Below, in pieces: positions 19,763-28,535 of a DNA stretch of 64,000 nt (position 1 is its first letter; the number at the start of each line of letters is the position of its first letter). Both the position numbers and the translations under genes were made by a program. The DNA lies in NCBI RefSeq assembly GCF_002836515.1, contig NZ_PJBC01000058.1, forward strand, positions 1-64,000. The letters are read 5' to 3'. The notes beneath the pieces are model-generated. The model made no database searches. It had not been told where the DNA came from and saw only the letters and a program-made list of their open reading frames with translations. The DNA is from Pseudomonas sp. Choline-02u-1. GTDB lineage: Bacteria; Pseudomonadota; Gammaproteobacteria; Pseudomonadales; Pseudomonadaceae.

Positions 19763-19999
19763 ATGGCAGCAGTACTCGTCGGTCAGTTTCATGCAAGAGA
19801 TGCGGAAGGCCGCGTTTATTCCGTGCATGAATTCCAGGAATCGAACCCGTCTGCAGACGGCTTCACCGGCTCGGAGCCCGTCACCACCTACAAATTGGCC
19901 ATTGGTGACCGCATCAATAAGGTCAGCGAAAACGAATACCTGCTGGTGCAGTCGGGTATTACGTTGATTCGCGAGCCTGAGCCGATCGCTGCGCAATAA
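19763..19999 (+). CDS. Small uncharacterised protein
   Basis: A 78-residue hydrophilic, acidic protein with no signal peptide or membrane segment. The ATG at 19763 has an AGAGG ribosome site. The sequence contains GQFHARDAEGRVYSVHEFQE and a beta-rich centre, which suggests a small folded domain rather than a chance frame. I do not recognise a family. It stands alone, divergent from the FMN reductase gene and 84 bases before the LysR gene. Confidence 0.65.
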   Translation: MAAVLVGQFHARDAEGRVYSVHEFQESNPSADGFTGSEPVTTYKLAIGDRINKVSENEYLLVQSGITLIREPEPIAAQ

Positions 20000-20083
20000 C
20001 CCGGCGTGATGAGCAGCAGTCATGTACGCAGAGTTGGGGTAGGATTCAGCACCGCCCTCACCTGCTGAACATGGACTTCACGC

Positions 20084-20977
20084 ATGCGTTTACGCCACAT
20101 CGAAGTGATTCAGGCGCTCTTGCAGACCGGTCACCTGGGCACCGCCGCCGAATGGCTGCAGTTGCCGGTGACCGAGGTCGAGGAGCGTTTGCGCGAAGCC
20201 GAAAGCCAGTTGGGGTTCATGCTCTTTGCCAGCGTCCGCGGACGCCTGCAATCGACACCCGAAGCGCGCGCCTTGCAGGTAGAAATCGCGCACATCTATG
20301 AGGCGCTGGAGCCACTGCAGCGTCTGGCCAGCAGCCTGAAACAATACCTCGCCCCGCCCTTGCGCATCATCGCTACCCCGCCGCTGGCCCAGCATCTGTT
20401 GCCCCACAGCCTGGCGGCCCTGCGCCGACGCTTGCCGGATGCACCGTGCAGCCTGCTCAGCGCATCGACTCGCGACATCATCCGCAGCCTGTTGCTGCGC
20501 GAAAGCGATCTGGGCCTGAGCCTGCACGATCCCGAACACCCCGACATCCACTGTCAGCCGCTCGCACAAGGCAAGCTGCAATTGCTTGCGCCGCACGGCT
20601 GGCTGCAGCCGAAACAGAAATACATTTCCCTACAGGATCTCGCCGGTCAGGCAATGGTGGGTCTCGAAGGTCAGGATCCGCTGAGTCCGGCACTGGAAAA
20701 CAAACTCCAGGCCTTGCGCCCGGCGCCGAGCATTCAGACCCGCGTGCAGACCCATCAGATGATGCGCAGTATGGTCGAGGCGGGTGAAGGCCTGGCCATC
20801 GTCGACCCCTTCACCGCGTTGGGCGCCCGCGCCGGTGGGCTGGACGTCTGCCCGCTATCCCCCGCGGTGCCGATCAGCCTCTACGCCCTGACCTTCAAAC
20901 ATGCTGCGCCAGCGGCGGCGATTCAGGCACTGCTGGCCATCGTCACGGAACAAGCCGAGGCGATGTTGTCGAACTGA
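20084..20977 (+). CDS. LysR-family transcriptional regulator
   Basis: A 297-residue regulator with an N-terminal winged helix (MRLRHIEVIQALLQTGHLGT through LFASVRGR, residues 1-60) and a C-terminal inducer-binding domain with the usual tandem periplasmic-protein fold. The helix region is somewhat divergent (a shorter QLPVTEVEERLRE recognition stretch), but length and layout fit. Its stop overlaps the end of the convergent GNAT gene by 35 bases. Neither neighbour suggests its target or ligand. Confidence 0.87.
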   Translation: MRLRHIEVIQALLQTGHLGTAAEWLQLPVTEVEERLREAESQLGFMLFASVRGRLQSTPEARALQVEIAHIYEALEPLQRLASSLKQYLAPPLRIIATPPLAQHLLPHSLAALRRRLPDAPCSLLSASTRDIIRSLLLRESDLGLSLHDPEHPDIHCQPLAQGKLQLLAPHGWLQPKQKYISLQDLAGQAMVGLEGQDPLSPALENKLQALRPAPSIQTRVQTHQMMRSMVEAGEGLAIVDPFTALGARAGGLDVCPLSPAVPISLYALTFKHAAPAAAIQALLAIVTEQAEAMLSN

Positions 20978-21557
20978 GTGGTTTTTCCAGCGGATTGTCA
21001 AACAGGCGATACCAAAACAAGGCGACTTCGGCGGTGTGCGCATCAATGCCGCGATAGCGCAACTGGTCGATGCCGCCAACCACATAACCGCAACGTTCAT
21101 ATAGCCGACAGGCGCCAAGGTTGTTGTTCTGGGTTTCGAGCATGATGCCCGGCAGCTTTTTCTTGCGGCTCCAGAATTGCGCTACATCAAGCAATGCCTT
21201 GGCCACCCCGTGGCGGCGGGCCGGCGCATGTACCGCCAGTTCATCGATGTGGGCAAAGCCGTTCCAGTTGGTGCTGATCACCAAATGGCCAACCGGCTCG
21301 TCGTCAAGGTACGCCATGAAAATCGCGCTGTCGGGCGCGTTATGAAAGGCGCTGAACTCCTCTGGATCAATGCCATAGCACTTGCGGTACGGCACGATCG
21401 GCGTCACCGGCCATTGCTCGACCGGTTTGCCGATCACGGCAGCGCCGTAGGCGGTGACCTCGAAACTGAAATCGCTGCCCCAGATATACGGCGCAAAACC
21501 TTCGTCGGCGACGCGCACCGACAACCCGGGGTATTTCGGATTCATGACCGGTTGCAT
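20943..21557 (-). CDS. GNAT-family N-acetyltransferase
   Basis: A 204-residue acetyltransferase. The acetyl-CoA binding signature is seen as HAPARRHGVAKALLD (R/QxxGxA) followed by LETQNNNLGACRLYERCGY, the usual motif A and B arrangement. The ATG at 21555-21557 has GAGGA upstream at a fair distance; another in-frame ATG at 21575 lies immediately after AAGGA, too close to serve well. The C-terminus overlaps the LysR gene on the other strand. The substrate is unknown. Confidence 0.85.
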   Translation of the reverse strand: MQPVMNPKYPGLSVRVADEGFAPYIWGSDFSFEVTAYGAAVIGKPVEQWPVTPIVPYRKCYGIDPEEFSAFHNAPDSAIFMAYLDDEPVGHLVISTNWNGFAHIDELAVHAPARRHGVAKALLDVAQFWSRKKKLPGIMLETQNNNLGACRLYERCGYVVGGIDQLRYRGIDAHTAEVALFWYRLFDNPLEKPLSSTTSPRLVP

Positions 21558-21812
21558 ACTGGGAAAAGTCCTCATTCCTTGACGCAATCGACGCTGGCAG
21601 CGGCGTCGACCTTGATGTCGCGATGGGTGATCACCCGCGTAAATTTCAACTCTTTATACATGAGGCTCAGTGTCCTGAGGCGGCAGGTTTGCACCTGACC
21701 AGTGCACTCAGGGTAGTGGGTTGCGGCGCATGTGGCGAGGGTGGCAACTTGGCTTCATGTCGCCAAACGCAAAAAATCGCCACCTTCGCCGTCTCTCACT
21801 TTGGAATGCAAT

Positions 21813-21852
21813 CCCCGCAGGAGCCGCCGAAGGCCGCGATCTTTTGATCTTC
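21813..21852 (+). repeat. Decayed single REP (GTAGGAGCTGCC family)
   Basis: One copy with several changes (GCAGGAGCCGCCGAAGGCCG, then CGATCTTTTGATC) just beyond the dnaQ stop. The compensating changes keep the hairpin (GCCGCC with GGCCGC), and it may serve as the dnaQ terminator. Confidence 0.65.
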
Positions 21853-21859
21853 AAATTTT

Positions 21860-22618
21860 TCAGGCCTGCGCATCAGCCTCGGCAATCTGCGTCCACAATG
21901 CCGGTGCTCCCGCCGACTTGGCGATGATTTCCAGCCGCACCAGATGCGCCGCCAGTTCTTCTTCGGTCGCACGGATTATGCGTGCTGGCTGGCGATCGAC
22001 CGGCAGACGACGAATTTCCGTGGCTGAGTTATCCGCACCCTCGCCCGTGCCATTGCCGTCGGACGCATTGCCGGCCAGCGACAGGCTGGTCTGGCCGCCA
22101 GTCATGGTCAGGTAAACGTCGGCGAGGATTTCCGAGTCGAGCAAGGCGCCGTGCAATTCACGGCCGGAGTTGTCGACGCCGTAACGTTTGCACAACGCAT
22201 CGAGGCTGTTGCGCTGACCCGGGTGACGTTCCCGGGCCATCATCAGGGTATCGAGGATCGAGCAATGCTGGGTGATGTCATCGCGATCGTGCTGACCCAT
22301 CAAGGCAAATTCGTTGTTGATGAAACCAACGTCGAACGCCGCGTTGTGGATGATCAGCTGCGCGCCTTTGATGAACTCGAAGAACTCGTCGGCGACTTCA
22401 GCGAAGCGCGGCTTGCCGACGAGGAATTCGTTGGTGATGCCGTGCACACCGATCGCCCCCTCATCGCTCTCGCGATCCGGTTGCAGATAAACGTGAAAGT
22501 GGCGGCCCGTCAGGCGCCGACCGATCAGTTCGACACAACCGATTTCAATGATCCGGTGACCATCGGTCACCGGCATGCCGGTGGTTTCGGTATCGAGTAC
22601 AACGGATCTGGTGGCCAT
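21860..22618 (-). CDS. dnaQ: DNA polymerase III epsilon subunit
   Basis: A 252-residue 3'-5' proofreading exonuclease of the replicative polymerase. The DEDDh motifs are intact: Asp9 and Glu11 (VLDTETTGM), the Exo II region HNAAFDVGFIN, and the Exo III histidine and aspartate in HGALLDSEIL. The C-terminal 60 residues form the linker and the part that contacts the alpha subunit. The neighbour rnhA is on the same strand rather than divergent as in E. coli, with a REP pair in between. Confidence 0.96.
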   Translation of the reverse strand: MATRSVVLDTETTGMPVTDGHRIIEIGCVELIGRRLTGRHFHVYLQPDRESDEGAIGVHGITNEFLVGKPRFAEVADEFFEFIKGAQLIIHNAAFDVGFINNEFALMGQHDRDDITQHCSILDTLMMARERHPGQRNSLDALCKRYGVDNSGRELHGALLDSEILADVYLTMTGGQTSLSLAGNASDGNGTGEGADNSATEIRRLPVDRQPARIIRATEEELAAHLVRLEIIAKSAGAPALWTQIAEADAQA

Positions 22619-22692
22619 CAGTGCTCAGCTCTCAACGGGTCAATCGTGCAAAAGCGCGGATGTTAACACGCTCGGCGGGGTGTTTCAGTCGG

Positions 22693-22798
22693 ACCGTGGT
22701 GCCCCCTTCGCGAGCAAGCCCGCTCCCACACTGGATCGTGTTCACAATACACATCCAATGTGGGAGCGGGCTTGCTCGCGAAGGGGGCACCACGGTAC
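22693..22798. repeat. REP pair (GTGGGAGCGGGCTTGC family), near-perfect inverted repeat
   Basis: Arms of about 40 bases (ACCGTGGTGCCCCCTTCGCG onward) are essentially identical in reverse, with a loop of about 25 bases. It lies between rnhA and dnaQ, close after the rnhA stop at 22811, and could fold into a very stable hairpin. Confidence 0.92.
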
Positions 22799-22810
22799 CG
22801 CAGAAGTAAT

Positions 22811-23281
22811 TCAGGACTGTTTGTACCCACGAACCTCGTCAACCCCACGGTTAGCCAACTGGTCGGCCCGCTCGTTGCCGTGATGGCCAATGTGCCCGCG
22901 CACCCATTTCCAGGTGACTTTGTGGCGATTGACCTGCTCGTCCAGCTCTTTCCACAGATCGGCGTTTTTCACCGGTTCTTTCGCGGCAGTCTTCCAGCCG
23001 CGCTTTTTCCAGTTGGCCATCCACTCGTTGATGCCTTTCATCACGTATTGCGAGTCGGTCACCAGCAGCACTTCGCAGGGGCGCTTGAGTGCTTCAAGGC
23101 CGCGGATCGCGCCGAGCAGTTCCATACGATTATTGGTGGTATTGGCTTCGCCGCCCCACAGTTCCTTTTCGACGCCCTTGCACACCAGCAGCGCGCCCCA
23201 GCCGCCGGGGCCTGGGTTGCCCTTGCAGGCGCCGTCGGTGAACAATTCTACGGTGTCGACGCTTTCCACGCTTTCGCTCAT
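22811..23281 (-). CDS. rnhA: Ribonuclease HI
   Basis: A 156-residue RNase HI that degrades RNA in RNA-DNA hybrids. The catalytic acids are visible in [16 protein letters not shown], in NRMELLGAI, in [10 protein letters not shown] and in [10 protein letters not shown]; the basic protrusion ([18 protein letters not shown]) is present. The ATG at 23279-23281 has a GGAAAG ribosome site; an upstream ATG does not. It lies between a methyltransferase gene and dnaQ, as in other pseudomonads. Confidence 0.96.
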   Translation of the reverse strand: MSESVESVDTVELFTDGACKGNPGPGGWGALLVCKGVEKELWGGEANTTNNRMELLGAIRGLEALKRPCEVLLVTDSQYVMKGINEWMANWKKRGWKTAAKEPVKNADLWKELDEQVNRHKVTWKWVRGHIGHHGNERADQLANRGVDEVRGYKQS

Positions 23282-23372
23282 GCCAGTCTTTCCAGAAAAA
23301 TGCCTGTCCTGCCAATCACGGATCGACAATGACCGCGGCCGGGACAGGCCCGGCCACTGATAAAAGAGGGTT

Positions 23373-24131
23373 TTACGGTTCGATGCGGCGGCGATTGACC
23401 TTGGCCATCGGCAGCGGAATCAGCTTGCCCATCGGCTCACGGCGCTCCTGGCGCAACGGCCTGAGGCCCACCACAATCTTGCGCGCCACCAATAGATAGA
23501 AGCCGCCGCCGGACAATTGCCAGTCACCGGCCTTGCGTTCCCAGCCGGCCAGGCGGTTCTGCCACTTGGGCGACGCGAGCGGCGGACGATAGCACCCGAA
23601 GCGGCGTTTCTCCAGCGCGAAGCCCAGCAGATTGAGCCAGTCGGCGACCCGCGACGGCGAGATGCAGCGCGCCTTGCGCAAGGCATCATTGGCGAAAAAA
23701 TGCCGCAGACCCCAAGTGCTCCAGGGATTGATGCCGATGATCAGCAGATGCCCGCCGGGGCGCACGCTGCTCGCCGCTTCACGCAGCAAACCGTGGGGAG
23801 ACAGGCAGAAATCCAGACCGTGTTGCATCACTACTACATCGGCGGCGTGCTCGCTCAACGGCCATGCCTGCTCTTCGCAAACGATCTCAACCCCGGGCAA
23901 CGGCGCACCGAGGCGCACGTTACGCTGCACCTGCGGCGCAGACGGCGGCGTTTCGGCGGACGGGCCGTAATGCACCAGGTAACCGCCGAAGAAGCGCCCG
24001 AGCTCGTCGTCGAGCATGCGCCGCTCTTCATCCAGCAGAAATTGCCCGAGCGGCCCCGACAGCCATTCGCGGGCAGCGCTGATCAATGCCAGCCAGTCGG
24101 GATCGGCCTGAGCGAACGCTTTATCGGTCAT
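23373..24131 (-). CDS. Class I SAM-dependent methyltransferase
   Basis: A 252-residue methyltransferase-fold protein. The central part ([22 protein letters not shown], seen as [19 protein letters not shown], then [17 protein letters not shown]) matches the post-motif region of the Methyltransf_11 family; the glycine-rich SAM loop itself is not obvious at the N-terminus, so activity should not be taken for granted. The ATG at 24129-24131 has a GGAGA site. It is divergent from gloB and upstream of rnhA. The basic C-terminus ([13 protein letters not shown]) is conserved in pseudomonad relatives. The substrate is unknown. Confidence 0.78.
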   Translation of the reverse strand: MTDKAFAQADPDWLALISAAREWLSGPLGQFLLDEERRMLDDELGRFFGGYLVHYGPSAETPPSAPQVQRNVRLGAPLPGVEIVCEEQAWPLSEHAADVVVMQHGLDFCLSPHGLLREAASSVRPGGHLLIIGINPWSTWGLRHFFANDALRKARCISPSRVADWLNLLGFALEKRRFGCYRPPLASPKWQNRLAGWERKAGDWQLSGGGFYLLVARKIVVGLRPLRQERREPMGKLIPLPMAKVNRRRIEP

Positions 24132-24197
24132 GTCATTCTCCAACGCGCCAGGAACTACTAAGATGCGCCAATGTTTTCCGCTTGGCGAATTCCGACG

Positions 24198-24965
24198 ATG
24201 ATACAGATCAGTGCCCTGCCCGCGTTCACCGACAACTACATCTGGTTGTTACAGGACCACCAGACCCAGCGCTGCGCGGTGGTCGACCCGGGCGACGCCG
24301 CCCCGGTACAGGCGTGGCTTGACGCCCATCCGGGGTGGGTGCTCAGCGATATTCTGATCACCCACCATCATCATGACCACGTCGGCGGCGTCGAGCGCCT
24401 GAAAGCGGCGACCGGCGCCAAAGTCTACGGCCCGGCCAGCGAAAACATCCCGGCGCGCGACGTAGCTTTGAAGGACAACGACAGCGTCAGCGTGCTCGGC
24501 TGGGACTTCGCGGTCTACGCGGTACCCGGTCACACGTTGGGGCACATTGCCTATTACCACCATGGCCTGCTGTTTTGCGGCGACACGCTGTTTGCGGCCG
24601 GTTGCGGCCGGCTGTTCGAAGGCACGCCCGAACAGATGTATCACTCGCTCAGCCGTCTCGCGGCCCTGCCGGAAGATACGCTTATCTACTGCACCCACGA
24701 ATACACCTTGAGCAATCTGAAGTTTGCCGTCGCGGTCGAGCCGGGTAATCCGCACGTTGCCGCCCGTCTGGAAAAGGTCAACCAACAACGGCAGAACGGC
24801 GTGATGACCCTGCCGTCGACTCTGGCACTGGAAAAGCTGACCAATCCGTTTTTACGCACTTCTGAAACATTGGTTACACAAAAAGTGGACGAACGGGAAG
24901 GCGCTCAAAACCGGGCGCCGAGTGAGGTTTTTGCGGCTCTGCGGACATGGAAAGACACGTTCTGA
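24198..24965 (+). CDS. gloB: Hydroxyacylglutathione hydrolase (glyoxalase II)
   Basis: A 255-residue metallo-beta-lactamase-fold enzyme that releases D-lactate and glutathione from S-lactoylglutathione, the second step of methylglyoxal detoxification in the cytoplasm. The zinc motif THHHHDH is at 55-61, and the further ligands are in PGHTLGH, FCGDTLF and YCTHEYT. The C-terminal glutathione-binding part ([20 protein letters not shown]) is present. The ATG at 24198 is chosen from alignment with the family start [10 protein letters not shown]; the upstream extension has no ribosome site. Confidence 0.95.
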   Translation: MIQISALPAFTDNYIWLLQDHQTQRCAVVDPGDAAPVQAWLDAHPGWVLSDILITHHHHDHVGGVERLKAATGAKVYGPASENIPARDVALKDNDSVSVLGWDFAVYAVPGHTLGHIAYYHHGLLFCGDTLFAAGCGRLFEGTPEQMYHSLSRLAALPEDTLIYCTHEYTLSNLKFAVAVEPGNPHVAARLEKVNQQRQNGVMTLPSTLALEKLTNPFLRTSETLVTQKVDEREGAQNRAPSEVFAALRTWKDTF

Positions 24966-25064
24966 CTAACCTGTTGAGCGGCGCGAAAATTCTCAATGGT
25001 TGACCGCAGGGGGTGCGCTTTCTAGAATCGCCCGACATTTTTGCCCGGAACTTACTTCCAGCCA

Positions 25065-26528
25065 ATGTCGTCATCCATACGTAAGTCCGTCAACTCAGAT
25101 GCTTTGACCCGCCTGGCGCAAGCCATTGCGGTGGCTGTGTCCGCCACGCTGGCGGGCTGTTCCAGCCATGCTCCGCAGACTGAAGCGACGCACACGCCGA
25201 ACATTGCTGCGCGAGCCAAGCAGAAGCCGATCTGGCTGACCGAGAAGCCCACGCCCGTGGCGCCCCAGGACATCTGGGAGCGCATGCGCCAGGGCTTCCA
25301 GCTGCAGGAAGGCCTTGGCGTCAATCCGCGCATCGAGCAACAACGCCTGTGGTTCGCCAGTAACCCCTCTTTTCTCGAGAATGCCGGCGAACGCGGCAGC
25401 CTCTACATTCATTACATCGTCGAACGCCTCGAAGAACGCAACATGCCGCTGGAGCTGGCCCTGCTGCCGGTGATCGAGAGCGCCTACAACCCGATGGCCT
25501 ATTCGCGCGCCGATGCCGTGGGCCTGTGGCAATTCATTCCGTCTACCGGGCGTTACTTCAACCTGCGCCAGACGCGTTTCTACGATGGCCGTCGCGACAT
25601 CACCGCCTCGACCACCGCAGCGATGGATTACCTCACGCGTTTGCACGACATGTTCAACGGTGACTGGCTGCTGGCTCTGGCGGCCTACAATGCCGGTGAA
25701 GGCACGGTCAGCCGGGCAATCGAGCGCAACGAAAAGCTTGGCCTGCCCACCGACTACTGGAACCTGCCGCTGCCGGCGGAAACCCAGGCGTACGTGCCGA
25801 AACTGCTGGCGCTGTCGCAAGTGGTGCTGGCGCCGGAAGCGTACGGAGTCAACCTCAACCCGATCGCCAATGAACCGTACTTCCAGGTCGTCGAAATCAA
25901 CCAGCGCATGGACCTGTCCAAGGTCGCTGCAGTGGCCAACATTGACGAAGACGAACTGTTCCAGCTCAACCCGGCCTTCAAACAGCGCACCACCATCGAC
26001 GGCCCGCAGCATTTGCTGGTGCCAACGTCCAAGGCGCAACTGCTCACCGCCAGTCTGCAGACCATGCGCCCGGACGAACTGATCAGCCCCCGCTCGCTGA
26101 AACCGGTGTTCGAAGGCGCCGATCCGTCGGAAGTGGCGCAGCTCAAACGTGCTTATCGGGTCAAGCGTGGCGACAACCTCGGCTCCATCGCCAAGGCCAA
26201 CAAGGTCGAAGTCAAGGATCTGCAGCGCTGGAACAAGCTGACCGGCAAGAACCTCAAGGTCGGCCAGACTCTGGTCATGCAGGACAACACCAAGCGTGCC
26301 CCGGCGCGCAAGTCCGGCCGGGTCAACACCGTGGTCGCGGCGAATACCAAGACCAAAGGCAAGAACGAAAGCAAGCAGCAGACCCAGTACAAGGTCAAGC
26401 GCGGCGACACACTGTACGTGGTGGCCAAGCGTTTCAACGTCGAGATGCAACATCTCAAGCGCTGGAACCCGGGTGCGGGCAAGGCATTGAAACCGGGGCA
26501 AATGCTCACGGTTTATCAGCCGCATTGA
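25065..26528 (+). CDS. mltD: Membrane-bound lytic murein transglycosylase D
   Basis: A 487-residue lipoprotein that cleaves peptidoglycan glycan strands to give 1,6-anhydro-muropeptides. A lipobox LAGC places the lipidated Cys at 32. The SLT domain follows, with catalytic Glu138 in PVIESAYNP and the typical GLWQFIPSTGR and AAYNAGEG motifs. Two LysM peptidoglycan-binding domains occupy the C-terminal part (YRVKRGDNLGSIAKANKV and YKVKRGDTLYVVAKRFNV). The ATG at 25065 matches relatives; the upstream TTG would only add residues before the signal peptide. It follows gloB as in P. aeruginosa. Confidence 0.94.
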   Translation: MSSSIRKSVNSDALTRLAQAIAVAVSATLAGCSSHAPQTEATHTPNIAARAKQKPIWLTEKPTPVAPQDIWERMRQGFQLQEGLGVNPRIEQQRLWFASNPSFLENAGERGSLYIHYIVERLEERNMPLELALLPVIESAYNPMAYSRADAVGLWQFIPSTGRYFNLRQTRFYDGRRDITASTTAAMDYLTRLHDMFNGDWLLALAAYNAGEGTVSRAIERNEKLGLPTDYWNLPLPAETQAYVPKLLALSQVVLAPEAYGVNLNPIANEPYFQVVEINQRMDLSKVAAVANIDEDELFQLNPAFKQRTTIDGPQHLLVPTSKAQLLTASLQTMRPDELISPRSLKPVFEGADPSEVAQLKRAYRVKRGDNLGSIAKANKVEVKDLQRWNKLTGKNLKVGQTLVMQDNTKRAPARKSGRVNTVVAANTKTKGKNESKQQTQYKVKRGDTLYVVAKRFNVEMQHLKRWNPGAGKALKPGQMLTVYQPH

Positions 26529-26532
26529 TTTG

Positions 26533-26609
26533 AAATCAAAAGATCGCAGCCTTCGGCAGCTCCTACATCGATCCCTGTAGGAGCTGCCGAAGGCTGCGAT
26601 CTTTTTTTT
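26533..26609. repeat. REP pair (GTAGGAGCTGCC family), terminator-like
   Basis: Two inverted copies with a 14-base spacer, ending in a run of eight T residues. On the plus strand this has the form of a terminator for mltD. Confidence 0.88.
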
Positions 26610-26702
26610 GCATTAACCCGGCATTAACCCGCATCTTTTTCCTGTCCAGACAAGCTGTTACTGTACGGCCCACAAAGCCCAAGCCGCTGGATCGGATCTG
26701 AC

Positions 26703-28535
26703 TTGAAGCGTGCCCTCCTCCTGCTCCTGATCAGCCTGGCCTTGAGCTCTACCGCAAGCGCGACGATTACCGAAAGTCATGGTTATGCGCAGTTCGGCAC
26801 GCTCAAGTACCCGGCCAGATTTACCCACTTCGACTGGGTCAACCCGCAAGCGCCCAAGGGCGGTACGTTGCGGGTGATGGCGTTCGGCACCTTCGATACG
26901 GTCAATCCGTACACTTTCAAAGGCACCAGCCCGGTCACCACAGCGAACTTCCTCCAGTACGGCATCAACGAACTGAACGAGCCGCTCATGGTTGGCACCG
27001 GGCAGTATTCGCCGTCCGGCGACGAGCCGGCCTCAAGTTACGGTTTGATCGCACAATCGGTGGAATACAGCGAGGATCGCAGCTGGGTGGTGTTCAATCT
27101 GCGGCCTGAAGCGCGGTTTCACGATGGCGCGCCGATCACCGCGTATGACGTCGCGTTCTCCTATCGCCTGCTGCTCAAGGAAGGTCATCCGCTGTATCGC
27201 ACGGCCCTGCAGGAAGTGCTGCGAGTCGACATCCTCAGCAAGCAGCGCATCCGGTTCGTGTTCAAGCGCTCGGGCAACCCGCTGCTGATCCTGCGCCTCG
27301 GTGAACTGCCAGTGTTGCCGCAGCATTACTGGAAGGACCGCGACTTCAAAGCCACCACCTTCGAGCCGCCGCTGGGCAGCGGGCCGTACCGCATCACGTC
27401 AGTCACGCCGGGACGGCAGTTGATCTTCGAACGGGTCAAGGATTACTGGGGCAAAGACCTGGCGGTCAATCGCGGCAAGTACAATTTCGATCGCATGGAA
27501 GTCGAGTTCTACCGCGACAGCGATGTGGCCTTCGAAGCGTTCAAGGCCGGTGAGTTCGACATCTACATCGAGCATCAGGCGAAGAACTGGGTCAACGGTT
27601 ACAACTTCCCTGCCGTACGTCGTGGCGAGGTGATCAAGGCGCAGATCCCGCACCAGATCCCGACCCAGACGCAAGGCCTGTTCATGAATACCCGCCGTGC
27701 GACGTTCGCCGATGTCAGAACGCGCGAAGCGCTGGGCCTGATGTTCGACTTCGAATGGACCAACCGCGCGCTGTTCAGCGACGCCTACAAGCGCACGACC
27801 AGCTATTACCCCAACAGCGAATTCACTGCGTCCGGCCTGCCGGTCGGGCACGAATGGCTGATGCTCAAGCCATACAAGGATCAGCTCCCGGCCAGGCTGT
27901 TCACCGAGCCGTTCACCCTGCCGCAAACCGATGGCCGTGGCATTCCGCGCGAAACCATGCGCAAGGCCCTCGCCTTGCTCGCTGAGGCCGGCTGGAAACT
28001 CCACGGCCAGCGTCTGCAAAACAATGATGGCCAACCGTTGCGCTTCGAATTGCTGCTGGTCAATCCAAACCTGGAGCGCCTCTATCAGCCGTACATCGAG
28101 AACCTCAACAGCATCGGCATCGACGCGCGCCTGCGCACAGTCGATCGCGCCCAGTACAAACAGCGCCTCGATCAGTTCGATTTCGACATGATCTCGATGA
28201 CACTTGGCCAGACCTTGAGCCCGGGCCTTGAGCAGTGGCAGTACTTCCACTCCAGCCAGGTGAACGTCAAGGGCAGCAAGAATTACGCGGGCATCGCCAA
28301 CCCGGTGGTCGATCACCTGCTCGAACAATTGCTCGCGGCGCGAACCCGCGACGAGCAGGTCGCCGCTGGCAAGGCACTCGACCGCGTGCTGCTCTGGCAG
28401 CACTACAGCGTTCCCAACTGGTACCTCAATTATCACCGTCTGGCCTACCGCAACCGGTTGGCCTTTGTCACCACGCCGCCTTACACCTTGGGCCTGAGCG
28501 CGTGGTGGCTGAAGTCTTCGGAGAAAGATCGATGA
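26703..28535 (+). CDS. nppA1: Peptide-type ABC transporter binding protein 1 (NppA1/YejA-like)
   Basis: A 610-residue periplasmic solute-binding protein of family 5 with a signal peptide (LLLLISLALSSTASATI). It resembles E. coli YejA and P. aeruginosa NppA1, binding proteins of an importer known to take up peptide-linked nucleoside antibiotics and microcin-C-like compounds. It starts with TTG at 26703 after a GGATC-like site. It is the first of five genes with overlaps or gaps of a few bases. The next gene encodes a second, clearly homologous binding protein, so this operon has two receptors for one transporter. The gene symbol is by synteny and similarity to P. aeruginosa. Confidence 0.85.
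   Translation: MKRALLLLLISLALSSTASATITESHGYAQFGTLKYPARFTHFDWVNPQAPKGGTLRVMAFGTFDTVNPYTFKGTSPVTTANFLQYGINELNEPLMVGTGQYSPSGDEPASSYGLIAQSVEYSEDRSWVVFNLRPEARFHDGAPITAYDVAFSYRLLLKEGHPLYRTALQEVLRVDILSKQRIRFVFKRSGNPLLILRLGELPVLPQHYWKDRDFKATTFEPPLGSGPYRITSVTPGRQLIFERVKDYWGKDLAVNRGKYNFDRMEVEFYRDSDVAFEAFKAGEFDIYIEHQAKNWVNGYNFPAVRRGEVIKAQIPHQIPTQTQGLFMNTRRATFADVRTREALGLMFDFEWTNRALFSDAYKRTTSYYPNSEFTASGLPVGHEWLMLKPYKDQLPARLFTEPFTLPQTDGRGIPRETMRKALALLAEAGWKLHGQRLQNNDGQPLRFELLLVNPNLERLYQPYIENLNSIGIDARLRTVDRAQYKQRLDQFDFDMISMTLGQTLSPGLEQWQYFHSSQVNVKGSKNYAGIANPVVDHLLEQLLAARTRDEQVAAGKALDRVLLWQHYSVPNWYLNYHRLAYRNRLAFVTTPPYTLGLSAWWLKSSEKDR

Noticed and set aside
21558..21812. Search for a tRNA or other gene in the gap between the GNAT gene and dnaQ
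   Set aside because: No cloverleaf or convincing frame was found; apart from the decayed REP nothing stands out.
25095..26525. 476-codon open frame opposite mltD
   Set aside because: The plus-strand mltD has all its motifs, and the opposite frame has shadow-type composition and no recognisable domain.
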